Below, one piece after another: positions 44,866 through 53,064 of a stretch of 64,000 nucleotides of DNA. Origin of the DNA: Tunturibacter psychrotolerans (GTDB lineage: Bacteria > Acidobacteriota > Terriglobia > Terriglobales > Acidobacteriaceae). Within the stretch, counting starts at the first letter, position 1. Every line of letters starts with the position of its first letter. Location: assembly GCF_040359615.1 (NCBI RefSeq), contig NZ_CP132942.1:3038001-3102000 (forward strand), read 5' to 3'. Position numbers and translations under genes: made by a program. The notes under the pieces are model-generated. The model saw nothing but the letters and a program-made list of their open reading frames with translations. It ran no database searches and had not been told where the DNA came from.

Positions 44866-45265
44866 ATGGAAACCACCGTCATCAACGCTACCGAGTATCG
44901 CAATGTTCTCGCTGTCCTTATTGAGTGAATCGAAAACCAACCCGCGCCGTATCTTTGAGGACGCCGCCCTTAAGGAACTCTCCGAAAGTATCCGCACCCG
45001 GGGCGTTCTCTCGCCGTTACTGGTTCGGCCCCTTACCGAGAATGGCTTCGACATCGTCGCAGGAGCGCGGCGGTATCGGGCAGCGCAGATGGCAGAGGTC
45101 GATACGGTGCCCATCCGCATCGTCAACATGAACGACGCGCAAGCCTTAGAAGCGCAGTTGGTCGAAAACCTGATTCGCGCCGACGTTCATCCGATGGAGG
45201 AAGCACAGGGATTTAAGGCATTGCTGGATTTGGAAGACCCGGCCTACTCGATTGAGCAGATCTGA
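44866..45265 (+). pseudogene. parB: ParB/RepB-type partition protein fragment, frameshifted and truncated
   Basis: ATG at 44866, behind AAAGGAG, begins METTVINATEYRNV and stops at 44928. The family sequence resumes in another frame from about 44912 as SLSLLSESKTNPRRIFEDAA, so one base was lost near 44905-44912. The ParB N-terminal domain follows: LKELSESIRTRGVLSPLLVR, GFDIVAGARRYRAAQMA (GxRR nucleotide-contact box) and QLVENLIRADVHPMEEAQGF. The frame ends at SIEQI, where the helix-turn-helix should begin; the DNA-binding and C-terminal parts are missing. Such ParB-like genes accompany plasmids and integrative elements. The 3' end abuts a truncated efflux gene. Confidence 0.82.
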
Positions 45266-45725
45266 GTTCGCCGGAGATATGTTGATCCCAGAGGGGAACA
45301 GTTATCACAATCAGATAGCCAATTGCGGTGGCGGCGGCGCTGTCTGTCATGGCGCTAATCGCGTAGAACGTTATGAACATTGCCCCGAACACCCACAGCA
45401 ACCGCACCGCTGGGTCGTTCACAAAGAGCGTTGCGCCGATCAGCACACCAATAGCTCCTAGAGAATAGGAGACGATTCTCGTTATTGCAGTCTTCACGGT
45501 TGTCCTCGTGTTTTCACGGGAGATCGAGAGTGCGTAAACAGCGCAATACGCTCCGTAGGGAAGCCGAAACGTCATGGTAATGAGCATGGCGAGAGTTGCA
45601 GCAGTGACCATACGACCCACTAATGCGGCTCTTCCTGGATAGGGCACAAGTTCCTCTTTGAGAAACTCCCAGATCCAACCCGATTGTCGAGTTGAATTCG
45701 GTACGTTTTGAGCGAAGGTTGCCAT
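45213..45725 (-). pseudogene. mdtO: FUSC/MdtO-type efflux protein, C-terminally truncated
   Basis: Starts with ATG two bases after the mdtN-like stop. It shows the N-terminal part of a FUSC/ArAE membrane protein: WIWEFLKEELVPYPGRAALV, MVTAATLAMLITMTFRLPYG, YALSISRENTRTTVKTA, then helices to TAIGYLIVITVPLWDQHIS. Real similarity stops near 45275, after about 150 of roughly 650-700 expected residues; the last 16 or so codons read antisense into the ParB fragment. The cytoplasmic half and second membrane half are missing, so it should be non-functional. Confidence 0.82.
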
Positions 45726-45727
45726 CT

Positions 45728-46942
45728 TCAATACCCACGAATTTCGACAAATGCCGACTCACCTACTCGAAACAATTCGGGAGGGGGATTCTGGACGCGG
45801 ACACGGACCGGAAATCGCGATGCCAGGTGCACCCAGTTGAGGGTTCGCTGTGCGTCAGGAAGTCCCGGCTCCAAACGGCCAAAGACGTCAGGATCGGGAG
45901 TAGTGCCAAAACCGATACTGTCCACCATTCCGGAAAAGCGAATCTTCGGCTTCGACGGCAGAAACACATCTGCTCGCATGCCAGGCACGATATGCTCCAG
46001 CGTACCCTCGCGAAAATTGCCGATTGCCCACCACGTGCGCGCATCGATCAGTGTAAAAATCTGCTGCCCAACATGCGCGTAGGCGCCTTCCGAGATCGTA
46101 AGGTTGGTCACGCGCGTATCGAATGGTGCGTATACCCGGCAATTGCTGAGATTGTAGCGGGCAGTTTCTACCCCCGATGTGCGGGCGCCACGCTGGTTGA
46201 TAAGCGGTTCGAGCGTGGTCACGGCATGTATCGATTGCTCATGCTGGGCATGACTCTCTTCCAGAACCGCCTTGGAGTGTTCGTACTGCGCTAAGGTCGA
46301 CTTCAATCCTGCCTGCGAGAGCAGCAGTTGTGACTGCGCTTGCTTCAGGGCTTCTGCTTGAGCAACCTCCGATGTTCGCGCTCTGTCGACTTGATCTACA
46401 GTGACGAACTGTTTTGCCAGCAGGGGCTCAATCCTATGCAAATTGTTGTTTGTGTATGTCCACTCTGCTCTGGCCCGGTTCACGCCCTGCTCTGCGTTTG
46501 CCACGTCTGCGCGGTCCTGCTCGATAGCCGCTGCCCACCGTTCAATGTCCGCTTGCGAGCTATGAATATTAGCCTGTGAAATGGAAACGCCGCTTACCAG
46601 TGCCGCGATCTTTCGCTGCTCGTCCTCAATTTGTCCTTCGAGGGCAGCTTGATCAGACAGGGCTTTTTCGAGAGCGTACTCGTAGGGTCGGTCATCGATT
46701 TCGAACAATAGCTCGCCTTTCTTAACGAACTGGTTATCGCGCACGTTCAGCCGGGTGATCGGTCCTTCTACTTGCGGCGCAATACCAATAAAATTCGCAA
46801 AGACCTCGGCATCGTCGGTTCGTGGATAGTAGATCGACCTGTAGAGCACTCCAACACCCAACGCAACAGCGGCTACCACAATGCCAATACTGATTAGGCA
46901 GCTAAGCCGCTCTCTAACCCTCGGATTTGAATCGATCTTCAT
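45728..46942 (-). CDS. mdtN: MdtN-like HlyD-family efflux adaptor
   Basis: Membrane-fusion protein of 404 residues. One anchor helix (about 14-34) is followed by YYPRTDDAEVFANFIGIAPQVEGPI, the EmrA/MdtN-type start of the lipoyl domain. A long coiled coil (about 85-210) is rich in Gln/Ala/Glu, then YAPFDTRVTNLTISEGAYAHVGQ and a beta-barrel. It lies in the order outer-membrane factor, YtcA, MdtN, MdtO, as in the E. coli mdtNOP-ytcA group, whose members export aromatic compounds and dyes. Intact itself, but its presumed inner-membrane partner is broken. Confidence 0.88.
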   Translation of the reverse strand: MKIDSNPRVRERLSCLISIGIVVAAVALGVGVLYRSIYYPRTDDAEVFANFIGIAPQVEGPITRLNVRDNQFVKKGELLFEIDDRPYEYALEKALSDQAALEGQIEDEQRKIAALVSGVSISQANIHSSQADIERWAAAIEQDRADVANAEQGVNRARAEWTYTNNNLHRIEPLLAKQFVTVDQVDRARTSEVAQAEALKQAQSQLLLSQAGLKSTLAQYEHSKAVLEESHAQHEQSIHAVTTLEPLINQRGARTSGVETARYNLSNCRVYAPFDTRVTNLTISEGAYAHVGQQIFTLIDARTWWAIGNFREGTLEHIVPGMRADVFLPSKPKIRFSGMVDSIGFGTTPDPDVFGRLEPGLPDAQRTLNWVHLASRFPVRVRVQNPPPELFRVGESAFVEIRGY

Positions 46943-46954
46943 ATTGGTGCCTCG

Positions 46955-47224
46955 CTAGCGAAAGAAGATGAGCCACAATGCGAATGCAAAAGCGGCGGTC
47001 AGGCTCGGATAAATCAAAATCTGCGGAGCGACCGCAACGCGTAAGCGCTGAAAAAGCCATCGGGTGAGAACTGTGAGCAGGATTGACGCCGCCAAGCAAA
47101 ATAACCACGCCGGGAAAAACGAACCCACGACGTCAAAGGTAGGGGCTCGTCCGCAACCCGTAAGCAGAAGCGAAGTAAGCATTGAGCCGTACTTCGTAAC
47201 GCGACTGCCTCGAGGGCAATTCAT
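46955..47224 (-). CDS. ytcA: YtcA-like small membrane lipoprotein
   Basis: An 89-residue protein. SMLTSLLLTGCGRAPTFDV supplies a lipobox (LTGC at about 21-24), followed by FPAWLFCLAASILLTVLTRWLF and a second helix SLTAAFAFALWLIFF. This matches YtcA, the small protein of mdtNOP operons. The ATG overlaps the stop of the upstream outer-membrane factor gene in an ATGA arrangement, indicating translational coupling. Twelve bases separate it from mdtN. Confidence 0.8.
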   Translation of the reverse strand: MNCPRGSRVTKYGSMLTSLLLTGCGRAPTFDVVGSFFPAWLFCLAASILLTVLTRWLFQRLRVAVAPQILIYPSLTAAFAFALWLIFFR

Positions 47225-48654
47225 GGCTTGGGTCTCCTAGCCTTCGGTTGCTTCAGATCTCCGGTCTCGAAGACCAGTTCTGCCAGACTGGAGAGGATTT
47301 GTCCACGCGCCAACATATCAGCAGAGCGAGCATGTGCCAGTGATGCCTGGGCGGCCGTTACGTCAAGTAGGTCGCGGACACCATCGTTGTAGGATTCCAA
47401 CGCGGCGGCATACGATTGATTGGCAGGGCCGAGAAGAGCGGCAGCAGCTTGCCGTTGGCCAAGCGCGGTTTCCAAATTGGAATAGGCTTTCCAGATTTCG
47501 TCCGCAATGTTGTCTCCGGCTACGCTCACGCTTGCTTCAGCCCCACGCAGGTTTGCTTGCGCCTGTGCCAAATGATTTTTCCGTGCGCCGGCATCAAACA
47601 AAGCCCATCTCAGGTTCAACTCAAGCTCACCCGTCAAGCCCCCGGTGTGAGCCCACGGAAGCTGCTGCTGCAAGCCATACAACGACTGCGCGTTGGGAGT
47701 AGCGGTGACAGAAAGCGCAGGATAAAAGCTAGCGCGTGCCTCCTTAACGCTTGCGTTTGCTCTTCGAACTTCAGTCACTTGCTGCATAAGATCTGGCCGT
47801 TGTTCGAATGATCGCTCCATTGCTTGGTCAACGGAATCGTCAAGTGTTTCGGTTATGGGAAGTTCGTCGATGGGCTGAACCCGAATTGCATCGGTAGGGC
47901 GAGTCCCCAGCGCACTTGCCAAGTCTCCACGAGTGTTCTTCTCAACCCCAAGAGCCGCTTGCAGATCGTATTGCGCTTGCGCGGCTGCGCCTCGCGCCTC
48001 AAGTACATCTGGCAAAGTCGCGAGACCGCTGTTGAGACGATCCTCGGCTGCTTGCTGAACGGTCTGAGCATTCTTGAGACTTGCTCGAGCAGCCTCGACC
48101 TGACCAATCGCGTTGAGCAATCGGTCATAAGCTTCGGTCACTTCATAGATGATTTTTCGATGTGTGTCGTTGAACGCGAAGTTGGCCGCGAGTAAGTCCG
48201 ATCTCGCTGCGGCAATGCGACCGGCACGCCCTCCGAAGTCGAATATTGTGTAGTTCAGATCCAAGGCTCCACTAAAAGACTGAACAGTCTGGCGATCAAA
48301 CTGATTTCCGAAAAGAACTTCCGAGCGATTTGTCTGGGAGAGCGCCACAGCTGCGACAGTTGGGTACAGTTCGCTGCGTGCCACTCCCAGAGCTGCCATC
48401 TGAGCGCGGGCCGCCTGCCACGCAACACGAGTTGCTGGATTGTGTTCCTCGGCCAAGTTAACCAATTCCGACAATGTGTAAGTTTGATCTTGTTGAAGGC
48501 TGAATCCGGAGCTAACAAGCTGCTTTGCAAAGTCTTCAATTTCTCGCTCTCCGGCGAATTGGGCAGGGTGGTCAGGTGAGGCCGGAGCACTTTGGGCAAA
48601 CACACCTCCGGTAAGAAGAATGAAGCTGAGCGGAACTGTAGTCCAAATGCTCAT
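47221..48654 (-). CDS. mdtP: TolC/NodT-type outer-membrane efflux protein
   Basis: A 477-residue outer-membrane factor. The signal peptide (about 1-20, ending VFAQS) is followed by two OEP repeats with long Ala/Gln/Leu-rich helices, including YTLSELVNLAEEHNPATRVAW and the second-half equivalent SLYGLQQQLPWAHTGGLTG. The position as first gene of a four-gene efflux operon supports an MdtP role. Unlike many NodT proteins it has no lipobox Cys after the signal. Confidence 0.86.
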   Translation of the reverse strand: MSIWTTVPLSFILLTGGVFAQSAPASPDHPAQFAGEREIEDFAKQLVSSGFSLQQDQTYTLSELVNLAEEHNPATRVAWQAARAQMAALGVARSELYPTVAAVALSQTNRSEVLFGNQFDRQTVQSFSGALDLNYTIFDFGGRAGRIAAARSDLLAANFAFNDTHRKIIYEVTEAYDRLLNAIGQVEAARASLKNAQTVQQAAEDRLNSGLATLPDVLEARGAAAQAQYDLQAALGVEKNTRGDLASALGTRPTDAIRVQPIDELPITETLDDSVDQAMERSFEQRPDLMQQVTEVRRANASVKEARASFYPALSVTATPNAQSLYGLQQQLPWAHTGGLTGELELNLRWALFDAGARKNHLAQAQANLRGAEASVSVAGDNIADEIWKAYSNLETALGQRQAAAALLGPANQSYAAALESYNDGVRDLLDVTAAQASLAHARSADMLARGQILSSLAELVFETGDLKQPKARRPKP

Positions 48655-48819
48655 TCAGCACCGTGATCAGGGCGGTCGGACGAAGAGAAACAAGGCAGAG
48701 TCGTGAGATAGATTGGTTTTGGATTTGAGCACCTCCTTTTCCCGGTTGTGATGGGTTCGCCAAGCAGAGAGCCCACCAAACTGAGCGATTGTTTGTGTTG
48801 TAGAGAGCTCTAAGAACGG

Positions 48820-48963
48820 CTAGTGGACACTCCGCTCATTCACTTCCTCAAAAAGTTTGTGAATATCGCGATAGTCGACGTGAACTCCGACGAGCACGGG
48901 GCCGGGTGTGTCAAAGGCCTGCTTAAGCACAGAGCCGATATGGTCCGGAGACGGAATCATATG
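48820..48963 (-). pseudogene. C-terminal fragment of an acetolactate-synthase-like TPP enzyme
   Basis: The last 47 codons of the DUF1275 frame, reading SPDHIGSVLKQAFDTPGPVL and then VGVHVDYRDIHKLFEEVN. The GPVLVxVxVDY...KLFE pattern is the typical end of acetolactate synthase large-subunit-like proteins and does not occur in DUF1275 proteins. The catalytic part of the enzyme is absent from the window. Confidence 0.68.
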
Positions 48964-49389
48964 AACGCTGATGCCTCCTGTGCGCTGAAATGCTCCGTTT
49001 TGGATCCCAAGAGCCAGCGACACGCAGATTATGAAGATCTCCACTCGTGGGGCCACGCGAACTGCTAACGCCAGGTAGGCGGCACTCGTTAGAATGACTT
49101 CAATACCGAGCACAGTGGGGAGCGTTTTCAGGAACGGGCGTGTGATAAGAATTCGTTCGATCACCACGCTTGAGACAACTCCAACTAAAAAGAACAAAAC
49201 GGCTGAAAGATGTTCCGCCAAGGACTTCCATTCGTGAGCAGCGATAGCGATCGCTGCTAATAGCAGGCTGCCGGTTACATGCCCAGTGAATGCTTTCGCG
49301 AGAATCACGCTGGCTGCGTCACCATATCCGCCGACAACAGCAAGCGCAAAATAGAGCCACGGTTCCGGCGGCTGAGTGTCGTAGGTCAT
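48820..49389 (-). CDS. DUF1275 (YoaK-like) membrane protein fused to a foreign C-terminus
   Basis: Residues 1 to about 142 are a DUF1275 protein: AVVGGYGDAASVILAKAFTGHVTG, LFFLVGVVSSVVIERILI, and the family motif LGIQNGAFQRTGGISVH. There the family sequence stops, before its last two helices. From MIPSPDHIGSVLKQAF onward the frame matches the end of an acetolactate-synthase-like enzyme. ATG at 49389 has AGGAG eight bases upstream; ATG at 49476 is an alternative that adds 29 residues. The product probably lacks normal DUF1275 function. Confidence 0.75.
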   Translation of the reverse strand: MTYDTQPPEPWLYFALAVVGGYGDAASVILAKAFTGHVTGSLLLAAIAIAAHEWKSLAEHLSAVLFFLVGVVSSVVIERILITRPFLKTLPTVLGIEVILTSAAYLALAVRVAPRVEIFIICVSLALGIQNGAFQRTGGISVHMIPSPDHIGSVLKQAFDTPGPVLVGVHVDYRDIHKLFEEVNERSVH

Positions 49390-49493
49390 GGAACCAACTC
49401 CTTTCGTCTTGGTGATGCTTAATCGGAAATGACGCAGCAAGGAATTGCGCTCGTCCACTACCGGCCCGGCTGACATGGATCCTTTTCCTTGTC

Positions 49494-50129
49494 TTAAGGT
49501 TCTGGCTGGGCCCTCAAAGCAGAGATTTGTGGAGGCGACAGGAAGAATATGTTCAAAGAGCGGGCTCCCTGAGCGCCATGTACCAGGGTTGCTTCGATAT
49601 CCGCCGTCGCGGACGGACCCAACATGAAGCACCCGTATGACGTCTCATTGAGATCGACACGACGATAAGCATCATGCATGTCCCCCACAATCTGCTTCGG
49701 ATCCAGCAGAACGATAAGATGTTGGGACAGCACAGCCAGAGCATCGACAACAAGATCTTCCTGCGTCAGCCAGATCGCCCGGGTCTCGGCAACACCAAAC
49801 TGGGCGCGCACTATACAGACATCCACGTCCGCGAGTTCTTGCGGGTCGCGAACGTTCTCCACGCGGCGCATGCCGGCGATTTCGGGCACAGCCGAGCACA
49901 CCACCTTCGCTCCGGGATGAAGTGTCATCAACATGGCCTCGGCTTCCACCACGGTTCCCACATCGTGAGCGATTCCTCCGGCTTGCTGGAGAAGTTGTTC
50001 AAACTCTGACTTGAGAGGCCGGCCCGATCGTTGGAAGACCGGAATCCGCGGATGCTCCACCTGTTGGTTCGGAATGTTGGAGCGGATCGCGCCCAAAATT
50101 GCTTCACGACTAAATTTGAACGTTGGCAT
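49494..50129 (-). CDS. lutC: LutC-type lactate utilisation protein (LUD domain)
   Basis: A 211-residue LUD-domain protein, part of the iron-sulfur L-lactate oxidising complex LutABC. Recognised by REAILGAIRSNIP at the N-terminus, VDVCIVRAQFGVAETRAIWL, SQHLIVLLDP and LGPSATADIEATLVHGAQGA. Its ATG lies directly after the lutB stop, so the genes are coupled. It is cytoplasmic. The C-terminus ends near SLNIFFL, normal for the family. Confidence 0.9.
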   Translation of the reverse strand: MPTFKFSREAILGAIRSNIPNQQVEHPRIPVFQRSGRPLKSEFEQLLQQAGGIAHDVGTVVEAEAMLMTLHPGAKVVCSAVPEIAGMRRVENVRDPQELADVDVCIVRAQFGVAETRAIWLTQEDLVVDALAVLSQHLIVLLDPKQIVGDMHDAYRRVDLNETSYGCFMLGPSATADIEATLVHGAQGARSLNIFFLSPPQISALRAQPEP

Positions 50130-50130
50130 G

Positions 50131-51516
50131 TTAGCTCCGATTTGCGAGATACCAGTCGCGGAAAGTTTGTTTCGCTATCTGCGGGAGTTCCCGGTCGCGT
50201 CCCCAGGGATTCAAGGAACGGTTGTACAAGAGGAAATGCGGGGCATAGTCCATTGCCGGTCCGGCAACTTTCTCGATAGCATGATATTCCTCAGGATGCC
50301 CTAGGACGTGTCCGGCAACAGCAAATGACAATTGTTTCGTCAGTGGCAGGTATCCTCGTTTTGCCATTACCCTGCGCCACTTGAAAATCTGATCACTGAT
50401 GTCGATCTTCACTGGACAAACGTCTGTGCATGACCCGCACAAAGTCGAATGGAATGGCAGTTCGCTGTACTTGACCTCGTCAAAGGTCGGATCAAGGATG
50501 ACGCCCAATGGGGCCTGAATAGATTGCGCCGTAAGCCAAGCCGCCACTACGGCGATAGACAGGGCAGGTGTTCATGCAAGCTCCGCAGCGGATGCACTTC
50601 AGTGAATGCCAGAAGTCCGGCATGCCAAGTCGGCGGCTTCGCCCATTGTCTACGAGCACGATATGCAGTTCTCCACCCTTTCTCGGTCCGGTAAAATGAG
50701 ACGAGTATTGGGTGAGAGGAGTTCCTTCCGCACTCCGGGAGAGCAGCCGCAAAAATACACCTAGATCTTCCACTCGCGGTACAAGTTTCTCGATACCAAT
50801 GCTTGCAATATGAAGGGGTGGTACGGACGCCCCGATATCAGCATTGCCTTCGTTGGTGCAAACCATAAAGGTTCCCGTCTCGGCAACCGCAAAATTTCCG
50901 CCAGTCATGCCTGCGTCCGCAGCGAGGAATCTGGGACGAGCGTTGTTTCTCATGACTTCCGTCAGGAAGTGCGGACCATCGTTCTCTGGATCAGTACCAA
51001 CCGTGCGCGCGAAGACTCGGGCGACATCCTGCCGCGTCTTGTGGATCGCGGGAAACACAATATGGCTGGGTGGTTGGCCATCGAGTTGTTGGATTCGTTC
51101 TCCCAAATCCGATTCGATAACCTGATCCCGCGATTTTGTAAGAAGGACGCCATCTGGCACTCTTCCTGGAGCATCGACTTGCTCTTGATCAGTTCCTCAA
51201 CGCCGTGATCTTGGAGGATGGAGTAATCGATCGCATTGTGTTCGGCTGCATCCAGAGCCCAGTGGACGTGTGCGCCGCGTTTTGTGGCATTCGCTTCGAA
51301 CTCTTCTAAATAGTGATCGAGATGTGTGAGGGTATGCTCTTTGATCTTCGAAGCGATCTCGCGCAGTTCCTCCCATTCCGGGATGGCGGCCGCCTCCGCG
51401 TCGCGGCGCTGCATCGTTGCCCACAAGAAACGATCGTGCATCGGCTCGTGAATTTGATCGTGAAGAATGAATAGTTCGGCTGCCTTTGCCGGGTCAACCT
51501 GCTTCGCATTGCTCAT
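50131..51516 (-). pseudogene. lutB: lactate utilisation iron-sulfur protein LutB, two frameshifts
   Basis: Full-length LutB (about 460 residues) is present but split over three frames. ATG at 51516, behind GGGGAG, begins MSNAKQVDPAKAAELF and runs through VEELIKSKSMLQEE and FLQNRGIR. One base is then missing at about 51120-51122, and VIESDLGERIQQL continues in the next frame through ETGTFMVCTNEGNAD, the ferredoxin cluster CIRCGACMNTCPVYRR and YSGPIG. One extra base at about 50503-50505 shifts again to VILDPTFDEVKY, second cluster CGSCTDVCPVKI and the end. Both errors sit in GGG runs and cancel each other in length, so all catalytic parts would be intact if corrected. It partners LutA and LutC. 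Confidence 0.87.
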
Positions 51517-51530
51517 ATAGGACACTCCCC

Positions 51531-52322
51531 TCAGAATGGGCCGCCATTTAACACTTGCGCGACATGGACGTATTTCAGATCCAGTCCCGCGCGCCGTGCG
51601 ATACCTTGCTGATGCATCAAGCACGACATGTCGGGTGATACTACATATTCAGCGCCATGGCGTAGATGATCGTGAGCCTTCTCCAGTCCCATTCGGGCGG
51701 AGACGGCTTCGTCCGTGACGCAGAAAGTGCCTCCGAAACCGCAGCAATCATCCGGCCGATCTACAGGTGCAAGCACCAGGCCCTTCACGTTCGAAAGCAA
51801 ACGTGCTGTCTTGTCGAATGGAACACCCATAATTTCGGGTGGCTTGGCGATTCCGAGGCCGCGGATGGAGCTACAACTATTGTGTATTGCGACCGAGTGT
51901 TGGAACTCCGCCCAAGGAAACGAGGTGACTTGCAAAATGTCGTGCAGGAATTCGACCAACTCGTAAGTGTGCTGGCGAATGTGCTTCACGTCGGGGGTCT
52001 GTTCAATGGCATCGAAGTGACAGCGGACCTGTTTGACGCAGCTTCCAGCGGGCCCGATGATGTGATCGTAGGGCTTGAAGTTCTCCACAAAAAGAAGTTC
52101 GGCGCTGGCAGCATTGACTTCATCTCCGCTGTTGGACATGGGCTGTCCGCAGCACGTCTGATTGAGTGGGTAACTCACATTGAGCCCGAATCGCTCCAGG
52201 AGCTGTAGAGTAGCTATCCCAACCTCTGGAAACATCATGTCGATGTAGCAGGGTATGAAGAGACCAATCCTTGTGTGTTTCGAAATCGTCCTTTGATTTG
52301 TTGCTTCGGTCTGTGTCGTCAC
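51531..52322 (-). CDS. lutA: lactate utilisation protein LutA
   Basis: Iron-sulfur subunit of the LutABC L-lactate oxidation complex, 263 residues. Two cysteine-rich CCG domains are complete: NQTCCGQPMSNSGD with GPAGSCVKQVRCHF, and HNSCSSIRGLG with DDCCGFGGTFCV and PDMSCLMHQQG. GTG at 52322 is preceded by AGGAGATAAC. The N-terminal 17 residues before IGLFIPCYIDMMFPE are an extension. First gene of lutA-lutB-lutC, with 14 bases to lutB. Confidence 0.92.
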   Translation of the reverse strand: MTTQTEATNQRTISKHTRIGLFIPCYIDMMFPEVGIATLQLLERFGLNVSYPLNQTCCGQPMSNSGDEVNAASAELLFVENFKPYDHIIGPAGSCVKQVRCHFDAIEQTPDVKHIRQHTYELVEFLHDILQVTSFPWAEFQHSVAIHNSCSSIRGLGIAKPPEIMGVPFDKTARLLSNVKGLVLAPVDRPDDCCGFGGTFCVTDEAVSARMGLEKAHDHLRHGAEYVVSPDMSCLMHQQGIARRAGLDLKYVHVAQVLNGGPF

Positions 52323-52352
52323 TGTTATCTCTCCTTTCGACTCCGATATGAC

Positions 52353-52907
52353 TCAGGCGCCACTGCGTCGCGAATTTGGCATCGACGCAATATTCAGGCT
52401 TATCCACGCGGCTGTAATGCCAACTCCGATCCCAACTGCGGTGTCGACTAAACGGAGAATGGGCTGTTTCCACGCATGTTGTGGGCTGATGCCGGCTACG
52501 ACCATCACGACCGCGGTTGTGATCCCTGTTGTGATGATGTCTTCTGACCTGCCGAGCAGGGTCAGAGCTATCGCACCGATCCCGATCAACGTGGCCATGC
52601 CCCAGACGCGGAACGGGAAAATCAACAAATATGCCAGGCAAAGTACAAAGCTCAGCAGTGTTGCGGCCATACGCGATAAGGCAGCACGTACGCTCTGTTG
52701 ATAACTCTCGCGATAAACAAAGATCGTTGCGGCCACGGCCCACATGCCTCCGAGGAGGTCGTCGTCCCGGGACACAAAATATGCTCGGGTAAGGATATGA
52801 GTGATCACGGCATAGCTAATAAAGCAGGAGATCGCCAGCGCGCATCCCGTGCCGACTGCCTGGCCCATGCCTATTGCTTTTGCGTCTTGTTTTCGTGTCG
52901 TTGCCAT
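52353..52907 (-). CDS. small FUSC/ArAE-family membrane protein
   Basis: A 184-residue protein with about five helices (GTGCALAISCFISYAVITHIL, LLGGMWAVAATIFVYRES, LSRMAATLLSFVLCLAYLLI, WGMATLIGIGAIALTLLG and IITTGITTAVVMVVAGI). The core AALSRMAAT...R.WG matches FUSC_2/aromatic-acid-exporter-like proteins. ATG at 52907 is preferred, and a longer frame extends to 53042. Placed between lutA and the malic enzyme gene, it may act in acid export or uptake; this is only contextual. Confidence 0.75.
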   Translation of the reverse strand: MATTRKQDAKAIGMGQAVGTGCALAISCFISYAVITHILTRAYFVSRDDDLLGGMWAVAATIFVYRESYQQSVRAALSRMAATLLSFVLCLAYLLIFPFRVWGMATLIGIGAIALTLLGRSEDIITTGITTAVVMVVAGISPQHAWKQPILRLVDTAVGIGVGITAAWISLNIASMPNSRRSGA

Positions 52908-53064
52908 AACTCCATCCAAGTCGATCCAGGCGTAGGGCGCTCCTGTCATGGAAACGCGAGTACCCAAACAGCCGACGAGTGCAACCTTGTGCCGGGTGAG
53001 GACTTCGCGACCCAAATTGAGCGCGACGTCCCCGTCCTGCACCGAAGCGCGCTCCTGCTTACCT

